A stretch of 35,511 nucleotides of DNA from UBA993 sp964389365 (GCA_964389365.1 CAYMDO010000021.1:1-35511), one strand, 5' to 3'; shown: positions 23,234-31,987, counted from the first letter of the stretch. Notes: generated from the sequence alone by a model not told the origin. Program-made: numbers and translations.

Positions 23234-24679
23234 TCAACTGCGATTCAGCCTAAACTGCTTACATTCGGTCCTGGCTTCTTCCAGGATTGTTCCTAATTCG
23301 CGGCACACCGCATCGCTAACCAATACCCCCGGATGGCCGGCCAGCAGCTGCCCGATCTTTTCTCTGGCCTGTTCCCTAATCGAAATCGAACCGTTAGCCC
23401 GCCACTCTTCATAAGGCGCTTCATTACCGAGGGTGCCGATATAAACTTCCCCTTTTCTCATATAAGCCCTGGTATGTTCCTGGGCGAGAAAATGCCCGCC
23501 CCTCATAACCGTGCTGATTATTTCAGCTCCGATAGTCTCTGTATTTACGGTAATGCCTTTTTGGCGGTGCATGATCATGGAATATATCTGATCATCGATA
23601 ACCAGCTGTTCAGCACTGGCCAGCAGGCCGGCGTTAAGGGCGCCGATTCCGGAAACCATTGTCGCACCGGCCAGCACCGGGTATAGGCCACCAATAGCCC
23701 GTTCATAACCTGACTGTAAATCCGGCTGCGCAGAGCCGGTATCCAAACCATAGACACCGGAAGGTAATCCATAATAACGGGCCAGTTGGGCTGTGCAGGC
23801 CCCGGAAAAACCGATATCGGGATCCCTGCCGCTGACACAGCCGGTACGCATATTGGCACCTGCCAGCCTACAGGTATAAACAAGGGGAACATTGCGGTTG
23901 ACCAGGCGGGCCAATACCAGAAAAGCCAGCTGCTCGGCATTTTGCTGCACCAGGCCCCCGGAAAGCGTTATTGGGGCGGTTAAACCGCGTGTCGGGCAGG
24001 GCAGCATGGTTATCGGTAAGCCGGAACGGGCGCCTTCAGTTATAGCCTCGGTAATATCAACCGGAAAGTTCAGCGGGCTGAGAGGCGATATGGATAATGT
24101 GCCCATCGGTTTTTCGACTAGTTTCTGTACACTGCCCCTGACTGCCGCAGCGATACGGACCAAGTAACTGATCTCCCACCTGTTCGAAGCGGTGCCGATA
24201 TCAACCGGCTTGGTAGTATTTTGCAGGGTATAAGCGGTCATCGCCAGGGATGCAATCTCTTCCGGCAGGTCGGTTGGCCTCAAGCTTGGCACTACCATAT
24301 CCGGATGGGCCAGTGAATCGCTAATCCTGACATAATCAATTAAATCCTGCAGTATAGCTTCACGGATCCGGTTATCAGCAGGATCAAGCAAGACAGAGAC
24401 AGAACCAAAATTATGGGTGTAAGTTCGTGAAGTTTTAGTCAGGGGAAATACTAAATTTTCGTCAACTCCGTAGAGGGTAACAGGCACTTTATGAGCTATG
24501 CAATCCTCGACCAGCCTGGGCGGAAACAGAAGCCGGCTGCTTTCTTCAAGACAGCCGGCGGATAATAATATTTCCCTGGCCTCATCGCCCTCAACAAAAG
24601 CACCCGTATCCACTAAAATCTTCAGGGTTGTATCATGGATTAAATGCAAATCATTTACCGACAAAGGTTCAAACAGCAA
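23234..24679 (-). CDS. MttB-superfamily methyltransferase (non-pyrrolysine)
   Basis: This 481-residue protein belongs to the trimethylamine methyltransferase MttB superfamily, TIM-barrel enzymes that move a methyl group from a methylated amine to a corrinoid protein. No in-frame amber codon is present; the region that holds pyrrolysine in true MttB reads GIGALNAGLLASAEQLVIDDQ. It is thus of the MtgB/MtpB/MtcB class, whose known members act on glycine betaine, proline betaine or carnitine. TTG at 24679 follows AAAGGAGC. It lies 19 bases after the corrinoid protein gene, its obvious partner. The substrate is unknown; the adjacent importer suggests it is taken up from outside. Confidence 0.88.
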   Translation of the reverse strand: MLFEPLSVNDLHLIHDTTLKILVDTGAFVEGDEAREILLSAGCLEESSRLLFPPRLVEDCIAHKVPVTLYGVDENLVFPLTKTSRTYTHNFGSVSVLLDPADNRIREAILQDLIDYVRISDSLAHPDMVVPSLRPTDLPEEIASLAMTAYTLQNTTKPVDIGTASNRWEISYLVRIAAAVRGSVQKLVEKPMGTLSISPLSPLNFPVDITEAITEGARSGLPITMLPCPTRGLTAPITLSGGLVQQNAEQLAFLVLARLVNRNVPLVYTCRLAGANMRTGCVSGRDPDIGFSGACTAQLARYYGLPSGVYGLDTGSAQPDLQSGYERAIGGLYPVLAGATMVSGIGALNAGLLASAEQLVIDDQIYSMIMHRQKGITVNTETIGAEIISTVMRGGHFLAQEHTRAYMRKGEVYIGTLGNEAPYEEWRANGSISIREQAREKIGQLLAGHPGVLVSDAVCRELGTILEEARTECKQFRLNRS

Positions 24680-24698
24680 TTTTTATTGCTCCTTTCAC

Positions 24699-25346
24699 TT
24701 ATGCCAGTTTAAGCAGCATTTTTATTTTCTTCACTCCGGCTATAGCATCCCCTGCGTAAGCATCAGCGCCGATCTTTTGCGCCCACTCTTCGGAGAGAGG
24801 TGCTCCGCCAACAATAACTTTAACCCTGTCACGCAAGCCCTTCTCAACCAAAAGGTCAATGATCTTCTTTTGTTCCTGGATTGTCGTTGTCATCAGGGCT
24901 GATATGCCGAGAACCTGTGCTTTATTTTCATATACAGCTTCTACAAAATCGGCAGAAAGAACATCTACGCCAAGGTCAACGATCTTCATCCCCGCAGCTT
25001 TCAGCATCATAATAACAATATCTTTGCCGATCGAGTGCATATCCCCCTTCACTGTGCCAATTACCACCTTAACTACCTGCCCAGATCCATTCTGCTCCTT
25101 TTCCAATTGTGGCGCAAGCATCTCCAGAACCGCATTCATCGCTTCGGCTGCCAGCATCATGTCCGGCAAAAAATATTCCCCGCATTCAAACTTATTGCCT
25201 ACCTCTTCCAACCCAACGGTTAAACCGTCGCTGATCAGCACCATTGGCTTAATTCCTGCCTGAAGGCCCTTTTCAGCCCATTCAATAGCTGCTTCTTTGC
25301 CACCGTTTAGAATCGCTTCAGCAAGGTTATTCAGAATCACTTTCAA
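24699..25346 (-). CDS. corrinoid methyl-carrier protein (MtbC/MtgC-like)
   Basis: This protein carries the methyl group on a cobalamin cofactor. An N-terminal helical cap domain (GEYFLPDMMLAAEAMN) precedes a Rossmann-type B12 domain with the lower-ligand motif DMHSIGKDI and the later GGAPLSEEWAQKIGADAYAGDA. The start is TTG at 25346, giving 215 residues: GGAGGG lies seven bases before it and the N-terminus then matches the family. An in-frame ATG at 25379 has no ribosome site. It is first in the operon, followed by the MttB-like gene. No RamA-type reactivase or second methyltransferase is in the window. Confidence 0.9.
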   Translation of the reverse strand: MKVILNNLAEAILNGGKEAAIEWAEKGLQAGIKPMVLISDGLTVGLEEVGNKFECGEYFLPDMMLAAEAMNAVLEMLAPQLEKEQNGSGQVVKVVIGTVKGDMHSIGKDIVIMMLKAAGMKIVDLGVDVLSADFVEAVYENKAQVLGISALMTTTIQEQKKIIDLLVEKGLRDRVKVIVGGAPLSEEWAQKIGADAYAGDAIAGVKKIKMLLKLA

Positions 25347-25404
25347 TGCCTGACCCTCCGCCTTCAAACAAAATGACATAAAAGAATTTAATTATTGGCA
25401 GATA

Positions 25405-25410
25405 ATTATA
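25405..25410 (-). promoter_or_regulatory. -10 element for the corrinoid/importer operon
   Basis: A perfect TATAAT lies on the minus strand 59 bases before the TTG start of the corrinoid gene. No good -35 is visible at 16-18 bases, so an activator may be needed. The 330-base divergent region shows no cobalamin riboswitch. Confidence 0.4.
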
Positions 25411-25629
25411 CCCGTCCATATTTTACATAAGTATAGGCAACCATCTGATGCGACGACAGACGAAACTCTAATTAGCGGGCATTATCAGCCGAGAATAACA
25501 TAAATTTATTTAGATTATTATATCATGTATTAATCTTCAAAAAACTATATTAATATGCGCTTACAATAACCGCTTAGCTTATTAAACATGGGCTGCAGGG
25601 AATCTTTCCGATCTGATTTGCAGGAATTG

Positions 25630-25638
25630 TGCTATAAT
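25630..25638 (+). promoter_or_regulatory. extended -10 promoter of the 98-residue lipoprotein gene
   Basis: TGCTATAAT is an extended -10 element 42 bases before the start codon. No -35 match of quality is present, which extended -10 promoters tolerate. Confidence 0.55.
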
Positions 25639-25679
25639 TATTTTACAAGCCAGAAAAGGTAGCGCAGGAGGTATGAATA

Positions 25680-25976
25680 ATGAATGAATTAGTCAAATCC
25701 CTGTTGCTGGTTACTACTATCGTGCTCTGCTTCGCATTTTTGGGTTGCACCGCCGCAACCGAAACCCCCGGGGAACCAGCAGCGGAAGATCCGGCAGAGT
25801 CCGGACTGCCTGGAGAAGAACCGGCGGCTGCGGAGGATGAAGCACCCGTGGAAGAAACTACAAAATCCAGCACTCAGGTCACCACTACGGGTAGCGGTTT
25901 CCAACATACCGTAAAAATGGAAATCGACGGGGTTGTGGAAACAGGTGAAAACGAAGGCTGGTGGGAGGTCGACTGA
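25680..25976 (+). CDS. small acidic lipoprotein
   Basis: This 98-residue protein has a signal peptide with lipobox FLGC (Cys23). A low-complexity stretch rich in Pro, Glu and Ala runs to about residue 62, and a short C-terminal part (FQHTVKMEIDGVVETGENEGWWEVD) may be a tiny folded element. It is probably tethered to the membrane with a flexible linker. AGGAGGT stands seven bases before the ATG. I do not recognise a family. It converges on larE with three bases between stops. Confidence 0.75.
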   Translation: MNELVKSLLLVTTIVLCFAFLGCTAATETPGEPAAEDPAESGLPGEEPAAAEDEAPVEETTKSSTQVTTTGSGFQHTVKMEIDGVVETGENEGWWEVD

Positions 25977-25979
25977 TTT

Positions 25980-26807
25980 TCAGTCTTTATGTTCGCCAGG
26001 TTTCTCCATGCTGCCCATCCGGTAACCCTCCAGATCGAGGGCAACATATTTATAACCCATTTTTTTTAAGCGGATTGTTATTTCTTTCCGCCTGACAAAT
26101 ATTTTTTCAAGATAATCCGGATCAACTTCAATTCTCAGCAGTTCGTTATGAACCCTAACCCGCAAATCGCCACCAACCCGAAGTTCGCGCAGCATCGCTT
26201 CAGCAGACGCAACTTTTTTTAAAGCTTGCCCGGTAATCGCTGCTCCAACCGGGAAACGGGTAGCAAGGCAGGGGGCGGCAGGTTTATTCCAATTTGGCAG
26301 CGCAACATTTTTGGCAAGTAACCTGATTTCAGATTTTCCCAAACCTGCAGCCTGCAGCGGGCTTAAGACCCCGAGCTCTTTCAGGGCTTGCATCCCCGGT
26401 CTATGCCCAGCCGTATCATTTGCGTTTGTTCCGTCTGCCACGATGTTAAAATTGCGTCTGCCAGCTTCTCGGATCAGCTCCGTGAACAGAGCCTTTTTAC
26501 AATAATAACAGCGGTCGGCATCATTGTTTGCCACCTCGGCTACTGACAGCAGATCATAGGACAATACTAGCAGCTCGGCGCCAATCTGCCCGGCGATCAT
26601 AACTGCTTCTTTCGTTTCTGTTTCAGGGTGCAGTTCAGAGCTTACAGTTACAGCTAAAACATTTTCCGGCCCTAAAACCCTGATCGCTTCAGCCAGCAAG
26701 TAACTGCTGTCCACCCCCCCGGAGAAGGCCAGTACAACCCGCCTGCAGTTTTTAATTATCTCCTCCAGCTTTTTTTGCTTTGCGGCCAGGGAAGCTTCAT
26801 CAGCCAA
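25980..26807 (-). CDS. larE: LarE-type ATP-dependent sulfur transferase
   Basis: This 275-residue PP-loop protein matches LarE, which adds sulfur to the pyridinium precursor of the nickel-pincer nucleotide cofactor of lactate racemase. The PP-loop is SGGVDSS at about 29-35. Cysteines at 100, 103 (RCYYCKKALF) and 180 (PAAPCLATR) match the class of LarE that holds a [4Fe-4S] cluster and uses it to carry sulfur, rather than the class that sacrifices a single Cys. No larA, larB or larC is in the window. Confidence 0.87.
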   Translation of the reverse strand: MADEASLAAKQKKLEEIIKNCRRVVLAFSGGVDSSYLLAEAIRVLGPENVLAVTVSSELHPETETKEAVMIAGQIGAELLVLSYDLLSVAEVANNDADRCYYCKKALFTELIREAGRRNFNIVADGTNANDTAGHRPGMQALKELGVLSPLQAAGLGKSEIRLLAKNVALPNWNKPAAPCLATRFPVGAAITGQALKKVASAEAMLRELRVGGDLRVRVHNELLRIEVDPDYLEKIFVRRKEITIRLKKMGYKYVALDLEGYRMGSMEKPGEHKD

Positions 26808-26925
26808 TATTAAACAGCTCCTTCAGGTCAATATAAGGAACTTCTCGCAACTCAACATTTATTGGAATTATAGCACATATAACTGATCCAAATACCGCAA
26901 TCCTGCCGGGGCCGGATTGCTCCCT

Positions 26926-26956
26926 TTGATGTAACTTGCTTTATATTAGATATAAT
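26926..26956 (+). promoter_or_regulatory. probable promoter of the dockerin protease gene
   Basis: TTGATG (26926-26931) and TATAAT (26951-26956) are separated by 19 bases. The spacing is a little long, but the -10 is perfect and lies 57 bases before the start codon. Confidence 0.45.
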
Positions 26957-27012
26957 GCTATATTTTTTGTACTTGCTCCAGATAAACAGGTAGCGACAGG
27001 TGAAAGTGCAAG

Positions 27013-28590
27013 GTGAAGCTATTCTCGGGTTATAAAATCCTAAAGTGTGGTATTTTATTTTTAACGCTTTGCGCTGCGCTTTTAACCTTATTTAACCTTC
27101 CCTCTGCATCTGACATAAATCAGCCCGAGCTTAGCGGCCCGGTTTCGGAACACTCATCTTATGCTGGTACCCCATGTCTGGTACTGCAGATAATTGACAA
27201 CAAACTGTATAAATGGGTGGAATATGAAAGCGACCTAAACAGCAGGCAGATATCGGTCATGCTGCTTGAACCGGAATACAGAACCCTCAGCGACCCGGAA
27301 ATAATGCAACTCTTTGAAGCTTCCCGCAAATGGGAAGAGCAACAGCGCCCGCACCTGACCGGCCTCTCAGCGAACCGTCTCGTCATAAACAACCTGACCG
27401 ACAACCGTTCCGCGCTCGACAATAGCCTGAGCACAACCTACCCTTACAACACTATCGGCATGCTGACTGTTGAATACGGAGCACAAACGATTCGCGGCAC
27501 CGGTTTCCTGGTCAGCCCCTATACGGTACTAACCAATGCCCACAACCTCTACGCTTCAGCTCTGGGCGGCTGGCATAAAAGCGCACGGTTTTCACCCGGG
27601 CAATACGAAACAATCTGGCCTGAAAACCGGCAGCCATTTTCCACCCGGCAACCGGCTAAAGCTGAAGTAAGCCAAACTTTTTTACGCTATGAAAGCCACA
27701 ACGACCGCGAAAACCTGATCCGCTACGATTACGGAGCCCTATTTTTCAGCCAGCCTTTTTCGGGTATCACCACTTTTATGCCGCTTCAGTTCAACAGTAT
27801 GCCGGCCTCGATATCTGTAACAGGTTATCCCGGCTTTGTACGGGGATTACCCAGCCAGGGCCAGTGGCTGGCAGAAGGCAAAGTGCTTTACCAGGATGAA
27901 AACTGCCTCTTTTATGATGCCCTGACCAGCGGCGGCAGCAGTGGCAGCCCGGTTTATACATACAGCCCCTCTGCTGATACATACAGGGTGGTAGCTATCC
28001 ATTCCTTCGCCTATGAAAATAAGCCGGTTAGCGGCGGCCCGCATTTAAACAGCACAAACTCCGTGCAAATTGAAAACTGGCTGCGCTGGACACCCGACAA
28101 GCCCGGCAATACGGCAACGGTCAGCTTAATCCTTGACAAGACCAGCCTAACACTTGATGTTGGAGCAATCGAGATGCTGCTGGTCAGCATAATGCCGGCA
28201 GAGTTACCAACAATACCTTTAACCTGGTCCAGCAGCAACAACGCTGTTGCCACGGTAAGCGCCGGCGGGCTGGTAAGTGCCAACAGTTACGGGAAAGCTG
28301 TGATCACGGTAAGGGCAACAGACGGCTCTGCTACGGCTACCTGTACAGTAACAGTGCAGGGAACCGCGGAAAGTAATGCTCCAAAAAACACAACGACACC
28401 GGGCGACCTGAACAGTGACTGGCTGGTCAATATCCAGGATGTAACCGTGGTCCAGAAACATGCGCTGGGGCTGAAGCTGCTGCCTGCCAACCTGATCGAT
28501 ATGGCCGATGTAAGCAGGGACGGGTTGGTTGATGTGAGGGATGTTAACCTGATCATGCGTTACGCTCTTGGCCTGATCAGCAATTTTTAG
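27013..28590 (+). CDS. secreted trypsin-like protease with Ig-like and dockerin modules
   Basis: This 525-residue protein begins with a signal-peptide-like stretch (about 1-33). A propeptide-like region precedes an S1 (V8/glutamyl-endopeptidase-like) protease domain at about 145-350. Its triad is visible: His177 in LTNAHNLY, Asp239 in RYDYGALF and Ser310 in GGSSGSPV. A BIG2-type Ig-like domain follows (about 368-450, LTWSSSNNAVATVS). The last 64 residues are a type I dockerin with two Ca-binding repeats (DLNSDWLVNIQDV and DVSRDGLVDVRDV), each followed by a helix. It is likely secreted and docked to a cohesin-bearing partner. GTG at 27013 is preceded by AGGTGA. Confidence 0.85.
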   Translation: MKLFSGYKILKCGILFLTLCAALLTLFNLPSASDINQPELSGPVSEHSSYAGTPCLVLQIIDNKLYKWVEYESDLNSRQISVMLLEPEYRTLSDPEIMQLFEASRKWEEQQRPHLTGLSANRLVINNLTDNRSALDNSLSTTYPYNTIGMLTVEYGAQTIRGTGFLVSPYTVLTNAHNLYASALGGWHKSARFSPGQYETIWPENRQPFSTRQPAKAEVSQTFLRYESHNDRENLIRYDYGALFFSQPFSGITTFMPLQFNSMPASISVTGYPGFVRGLPSQGQWLAEGKVLYQDENCLFYDALTSGGSSGSPVYTYSPSADTYRVVAIHSFAYENKPVSGGPHLNSTNSVQIENWLRWTPDKPGNTATVSLILDKTSLTLDVGAIEMLLVSIMPAELPTIPLTWSSSNNAVATVSAGGLVSANSYGKAVITVRATDGSATATCTVTVQGTAESNAPKNTTTPGDLNSDWLVNIQDVTVVQKHALGLKLLPANLIDMADVSRDGLVDVRDVNLIMRYALGLISNF

Positions 28591-28605
28591 CCGTTATATT
28601 GAGGG

Positions 28606-29610
28606 TTAAACTTTCCCGATTTCTGCAATAACAGCATTGGCCATTTCTGCTGTGCTGCTGCCGCCTCCCAGGTCAGGTGTGGTATTGCGGCCTTCTTCAA
28701 TAACGCGAGCAAGCGCTTGCTCAATCCTTCCGGCTGATACTGTTTCGCCAATCTGCCGCAGCATTAAAGCAGCAGAAAGGACCATGGCTGCAGGATTGGC
28801 CGCCATTTTCCCTGCCAGGTCCGGTGCACTGCCATGAACCGGTTCAAATATCGATACTTCGTCGCCAATGTTGGCTGACGGAGCCAAACCGAGGCCCCCG
28901 ATCAAGCCGGCGCAGAGATCGGAAATAATATCCCCGTAAAGGTTTGGGGCAACGATCACATCAAACTGGTAAGGGTTCATCACTAACTGCATGGCCGCAT
29001 TGTCAACAATCAGGTCTTTAAAAACAATCTCCGGATACTGGCCGGCAACCGCCCGCACCGCTTCAAGAAACAGGCCATCGCTAAGTTTCATAATATTGGC
29101 TTTATGAACAGCAGTTACCTTATTCCTGCCCTGCCTTAGTGCGTAGTCAAAGGCAAACCTCGCAATTTTTTCCGATGCTTTGCGGGTAATAACTTTTATG
29201 CTTTCTGCCTGATCAGCTCCAACCTGGCGCTCAATTCCTGCATAAAGATCTTCCGTGTTCTCGCGCACCACCACCAGGTTCAGGTCATGGTAAAGCGACT
29301 TAACCCCGCTATAACTTACTACGGGACGCAGGTTTGCATAAAGGCTGAACTCCTGGCGCAATGCTACATTGATGCTGCGAAAACCTTTGCCTACCTGGGT
29401 GGTAAGCGGCCCTTTTAAGGCCAGCCCGTTACGCCTGATTGAAGCAATTGTCTCTCCTGGCAGGGGATCTCCCTCATTTATTAAGGCTTCCTGCCCTGCG
29501 ACAGCTTCTTCCCAGACAATTTTTACCCCGGCAGCCTCAATTATCCTGATTGTAGCCCCGGTAATCTCGGGGCCGATTCCGTCACCCCGGATCAGCGTTA
29601 CCCTGCGCAC
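28606..29610 (-). CDS. NAD-type isocitrate dehydrogenase
   Basis: This protein of about 334 residues belongs to the isocitrate/isopropylmalate dehydrogenase family, which oxidatively decarboxylates a 2-hydroxy acid. The substrate segment FRSINVALRQ is the isocitrate type, not the isopropylmalate type. Further landmarks are VVRENTEDLYAGIE and APNLYGDIISDL with the metal Asp. After the HGSAP motif comes Asp, where NADP enzymes have Lys, so NAD+ is the likely cofactor. GTG at 29610 is preferred because GAGAGG is eight bases upstream; an in-frame GTG at 29619 lies directly against that site. It converges on the protease gene. Confidence 0.85.
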   Translation of the reverse strand: MRRVTLIRGDGIGPEITGATIRIIEAAGVKIVWEEAVAGQEALINEGDPLPGETIASIRRNGLALKGPLTTQVGKGFRSINVALRQEFSLYANLRPVVSYSGVKSLYHDLNLVVVRENTEDLYAGIERQVGADQAESIKVITRKASEKIARFAFDYALRQGRNKVTAVHKANIMKLSDGLFLEAVRAVAGQYPEIVFKDLIVDNAAMQLVMNPYQFDVIVAPNLYGDIISDLCAGLIGGLGLAPSANIGDEVSIFEPVHGSAPDLAGKMAANPAAMVLSAALMLRQIGETVSAGRIEQALARVIEEGRNTTPDLGGGSSTAEMANAVIAEIGKV

Positions 29611-29703
29611 CTTCCTCACCTCTCTGCCGCATTATTAGGGCGTTCCTTAAGCCACATCAAAAATAAGGATCCGCAAGGCATAAAGCCAGCGAACCCTTTT
29701 TGC

Positions 29704-29779
29704 TGGTGCGCCTGGGAGGATTTGAACCCCCGGCTAACGGATTAGAAGTCCGCTGCTCTATCCCCTGAGCTACAGGCGC
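29704..29779 (-). tRNA. tRNA-Arg (TCT)
   Basis: On the minus strand acceptor GCGCCTG (29779-29773) pairs perfectly with CAGGCGC (29714-29708). Discriminator A and an encoded CCA follow. The anticodon stem GCGGA/TCCGT encloses loop CTTCTAA with anticodon TCT, reading AGA/AGG arginine codons. It stands alone between the dehydrogenase and zinc-ribbon genes. Confidence 0.95.
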
Positions 29780-29846
29780 CTGTTAGCTACAGAATATAAT
29801 ATAACGAACAGGCGCATAAATCAACAATACCTTTAGCAGCGGTAGC

Positions 29847-31001
29847 TTAATACATTAAATCATCAGTAAAGTTAAAACTTCCTATAACCTGGTCAAATAT
29901 CAGATCAAGATAATCACTATAAATCGCCGCGGGGGCATTATAGTATATAACATAAAATAGGCGCTCATCCCGCTGGAGGATCAGGGTAGTATTGCCCCAC
30001 GGGGCGCCGTCGCGCTGATAGGTGCCGCTGAAAACAGAGTAGTCGCGTTCAGTGCCGCTGACGATATCCCTTCCGCTATCCTCGTGAGATATTGAGCCCT
30101 CCATTGAAGAAATTGACTGCTTTAAATCTGAAGCAATCTCATTTGCGGAATCATAAACCCCTCCAGCCAGGCTGGTATAATATATCTCGACTACAAGTTC
30201 GAGATCATACTCATCGGTTCCCTCGGGACCAAAGAAGATCACGCCGTTATCGCTGAAAAACTGGTAGCTCCAATGTTGCGGATAAGCGATACTAAAACCG
30301 TAACCGGGTTCGGCAAAAAGCAAAAACCCTTCGGGCAGGCCCGCAGTGCTGCCTGTCAGCAGGTTAATCCGGCTGCCGTCTTCTTTTTCAAGTTCTAAAA
30401 GTGTGAAAAACCAGCTTTCAGCGGAACCGCCTGCTTCAGCATAAACAGTTCCCTTGTTCAGCGAACCGGAAACGGATATTTCCATATCTCCTTCCACTAT
30501 CCCTTCCCCAACATTGACCATTCCGCTCACATTGCCCGGCTCAACCGGCTCGCCCAGGTACTGCATGGCTTCGCTGTTATGATTGAGATAATTTAAAGCT
30601 TCGGTGTAAATGGGAGAAGAGCGAAGGGCTGAACGCCCGGCGCTGACAGCCACAATTACCAGGATGACGATGAGGAGAAGGATAGCAGAAACGATGATCA
30701 CCGGCAGCTTCCAGCGGCCTTTCCCTACCGGCTGCTCATGCGGCTGTCGTGCAGCGTTTCCGCTGACCGGTGGCGGGGGCATATAAGCCTTCTTCTCTTC
30801 CGCCGCAGGCGCTTTAACCGGAGGCAGATCGTTCCCGGCTTCCGGCGGTGCCGGAGGTGGAGCAAAACCCCGGACTGGCGGAGGTGAACCGGCTGTTTCT
30901 GCAGCTCTGTCTTCTTCCAGCATGGTTTGACAATAACGGCATTTTTTGGCATCTGCTAAAATCTGTTCCGAACAGAATGGACACTTTTTATACTCTTCCA
31001 T
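29847..31001 (-). CDS. zinc-ribbon membrane protein with Coa1-like and PsbP-like regions
   Basis: This 384-residue protein starts with a double-CxxC zinc ribbon (CPFCSEQ, CRYCQ; Cys7, 10, 21, 24). A Pro-rich linker leads to a single membrane span at about 99-122. The outer part begins with a stretch resembling the Coa1/cytochrome-oxidase-assembly-like domain (SPIYTEALNYLNHNSEAM). It ends with a region of about 150 residues resembling PsbP/DUF1795 folds (GYGFSIAYPQHWSYQ). The ribbon would face the cytoplasm and the rest the outside. It looks like a sensor or scaffold with no known role. GTGAGGT precedes the ATG. Confidence 0.7.
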   Translation of the reverse strand: MEEYKKCPFCSEQILADAKKCRYCQTMLEEDRAAETAGSPPPVRGFAPPPAPPEAGNDLPPVKAPAAEEKKAYMPPPPVSGNAARQPHEQPVGKGRWKLPVIIVSAILLLIVILVIVAVSAGRSALRSSPIYTEALNYLNHNSEAMQYLGEPVEPGNVSGMVNVGEGIVEGDMEISVSGSLNKGTVYAEAGGSAESWFFTLLELEKEDGSRINLLTGSTAGLPEGFLLFAEPGYGFSIAYPQHWSYQFFSDNGVIFFGPEGTDEYDLELVVEIYYTSLAGGVYDSANEIASDLKQSISSMEGSISHEDSGRDIVSGTERDYSVFSGTYQRDGAPWGNTTLILQRDERLFYVIYYNAPAAIYSDYLDLIFDQVIGSFNFTDDLMY

Positions 31002-31066
31002 TGTTACCTCACCCTTTCCCGGCCAACAACTCTTACCTGATTACCGGCCTTATTGTCTTCAAAAAT

Positions 31067-31095
31067 ATTATATTCTTTATCGCCGTTAAATACAA
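31067..31095 (-). promoter_or_regulatory. promoter of the zinc-ribbon gene
   Basis: On the minus strand TTGTAT (31095-31090) and TATAAT (31072-31067) are 17 bases apart. The start codon lies 65 bases downstream. Confidence 0.6.
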
Positions 31096-31141
31096 TTTCA
31101 AGCAGTTTAGCATTAAATGGCAATCCTGCCCATTATAGTTT

Positions 31142-31987
31142 CTAACGCAATATCAGTACAGGCTTTGCAGACTGGCGCACTATCTGGTCGGCGTTGCTGC
31201 CGATGACCAGTTCATCAACCATGCTTCTTCCCTTCCTGGATATAGCCAGTAAATTAATTTCAGGCTTTTTGGAGGCTTCAACAATCACCTCCGAGGCAAT
31301 ACCGACCGCCACCCGGGTTTCTACGGCAAAACCCCGCTGCGTAAACTCTTTCTTCCAACCCTCAAGCTTTGCATATGCCTTTTCTATATTTTCCTGCAGC
31401 TGTTCCGCGGTAAAGCCTTCATCTACAACGTTATAGAGGATTATTTTATTAAAGATGCCGGGATGGTCGAGAAAATTATCCAGTACCCGCAGCGATCCGC
31501 GCGAAAAATCTGTGGCCAAAAGCGCTGTTGCCAGTTGGTTATCTGTAAATATTGGAATGCGGGTAAAAATGTTTTCTTTCCGCAGGTATTTTTCCACCAG
31601 GATCGGTTTTTTTGTGCCCCGTATGACATCGGCAACGGTGCTGCCTAGAAATAGTTTACGCACAAGGCCGCCTTCGCCAAATGAGCCGAGCATGATCAGG
31701 TCGACATTTTCTTCCCCGGAAAGGCTCGATATCTCTTCCACAGGGTTGCCCACCGGCTGGAACACTTTTACCTTCAGCCCTTCAGCTTCAAGTTGGCCTT
31801 TTCGTTCCTCAATATTTTGCAAAAACCGTTCGCGGTGTTCTTTAATGCCGATCCCGACTTTTTCACGCCTGATTACATGAACTATGACCAGTTCTTCCAG
31901 CCCCAGTTTCTGCAAATCGCCTGTTGCATTAAGGAGCTCCATAGACGGACCGGAAAGATCGATGGCAACCAGCACTTTTTTAAACAA
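31142..31987 (-). CDS. tandem-domain universal stress protein
   Basis: This 281-residue protein contains two UspA domains (about 1-140 and 148-281). Domain 1 opens with KKVLVAIDLSGPSMELL and has GSFGEGG and LGST, close to the nucleotide-binding G-2x-G-9x-G(S/T) pattern but with one extra residue. Domain 2 has SRKGRSMVDELVIGS, where the first Gly is Ser. ATP binding is therefore possible but not certain. It is cytoplasmic. TTG at 31987 follows a G-rich site. It shares direction with the AI-2E family gene upstream but is separated by about 95 bases. Confidence 0.85.
   Translation of the reverse strand: MFKKVLVAIDLSGPSMELLNATGDLQKLGLEELVIVHVIRREKVGIGIKEHRERFLQNIEERKGQLEAEGLKVKVFQPVGNPVEEISSLSGEENVDLIMLGSFGEGGLVRKLFLGSTVADVIRGTKKPILVEKYLRKENIFTRIPIFTDNQLATALLATDFSRGSLRVLDNFLDHPGIFNKIILYNVVDEGFTAEQLQENIEKAYAKLEGWKKEFTQRGFAVETRVAVGIASEVIVEASKKPEINLLAISRKGRSMVDELVIGSNADQIVRQSAKPVLILR

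Noticed and set aside
23234..24679. Pyrrolysine-containing MttB
   Set aside because: The frame has no internal TAG, and the position where pyrrolysine would lie is filled by ordinary codons.
25380..25679. Cobalamin riboswitch before the corrinoid operon
   Set aside because: I looked for the conserved B12-box and core segments on the minus strand and did not find them; only a -10 element is visible.
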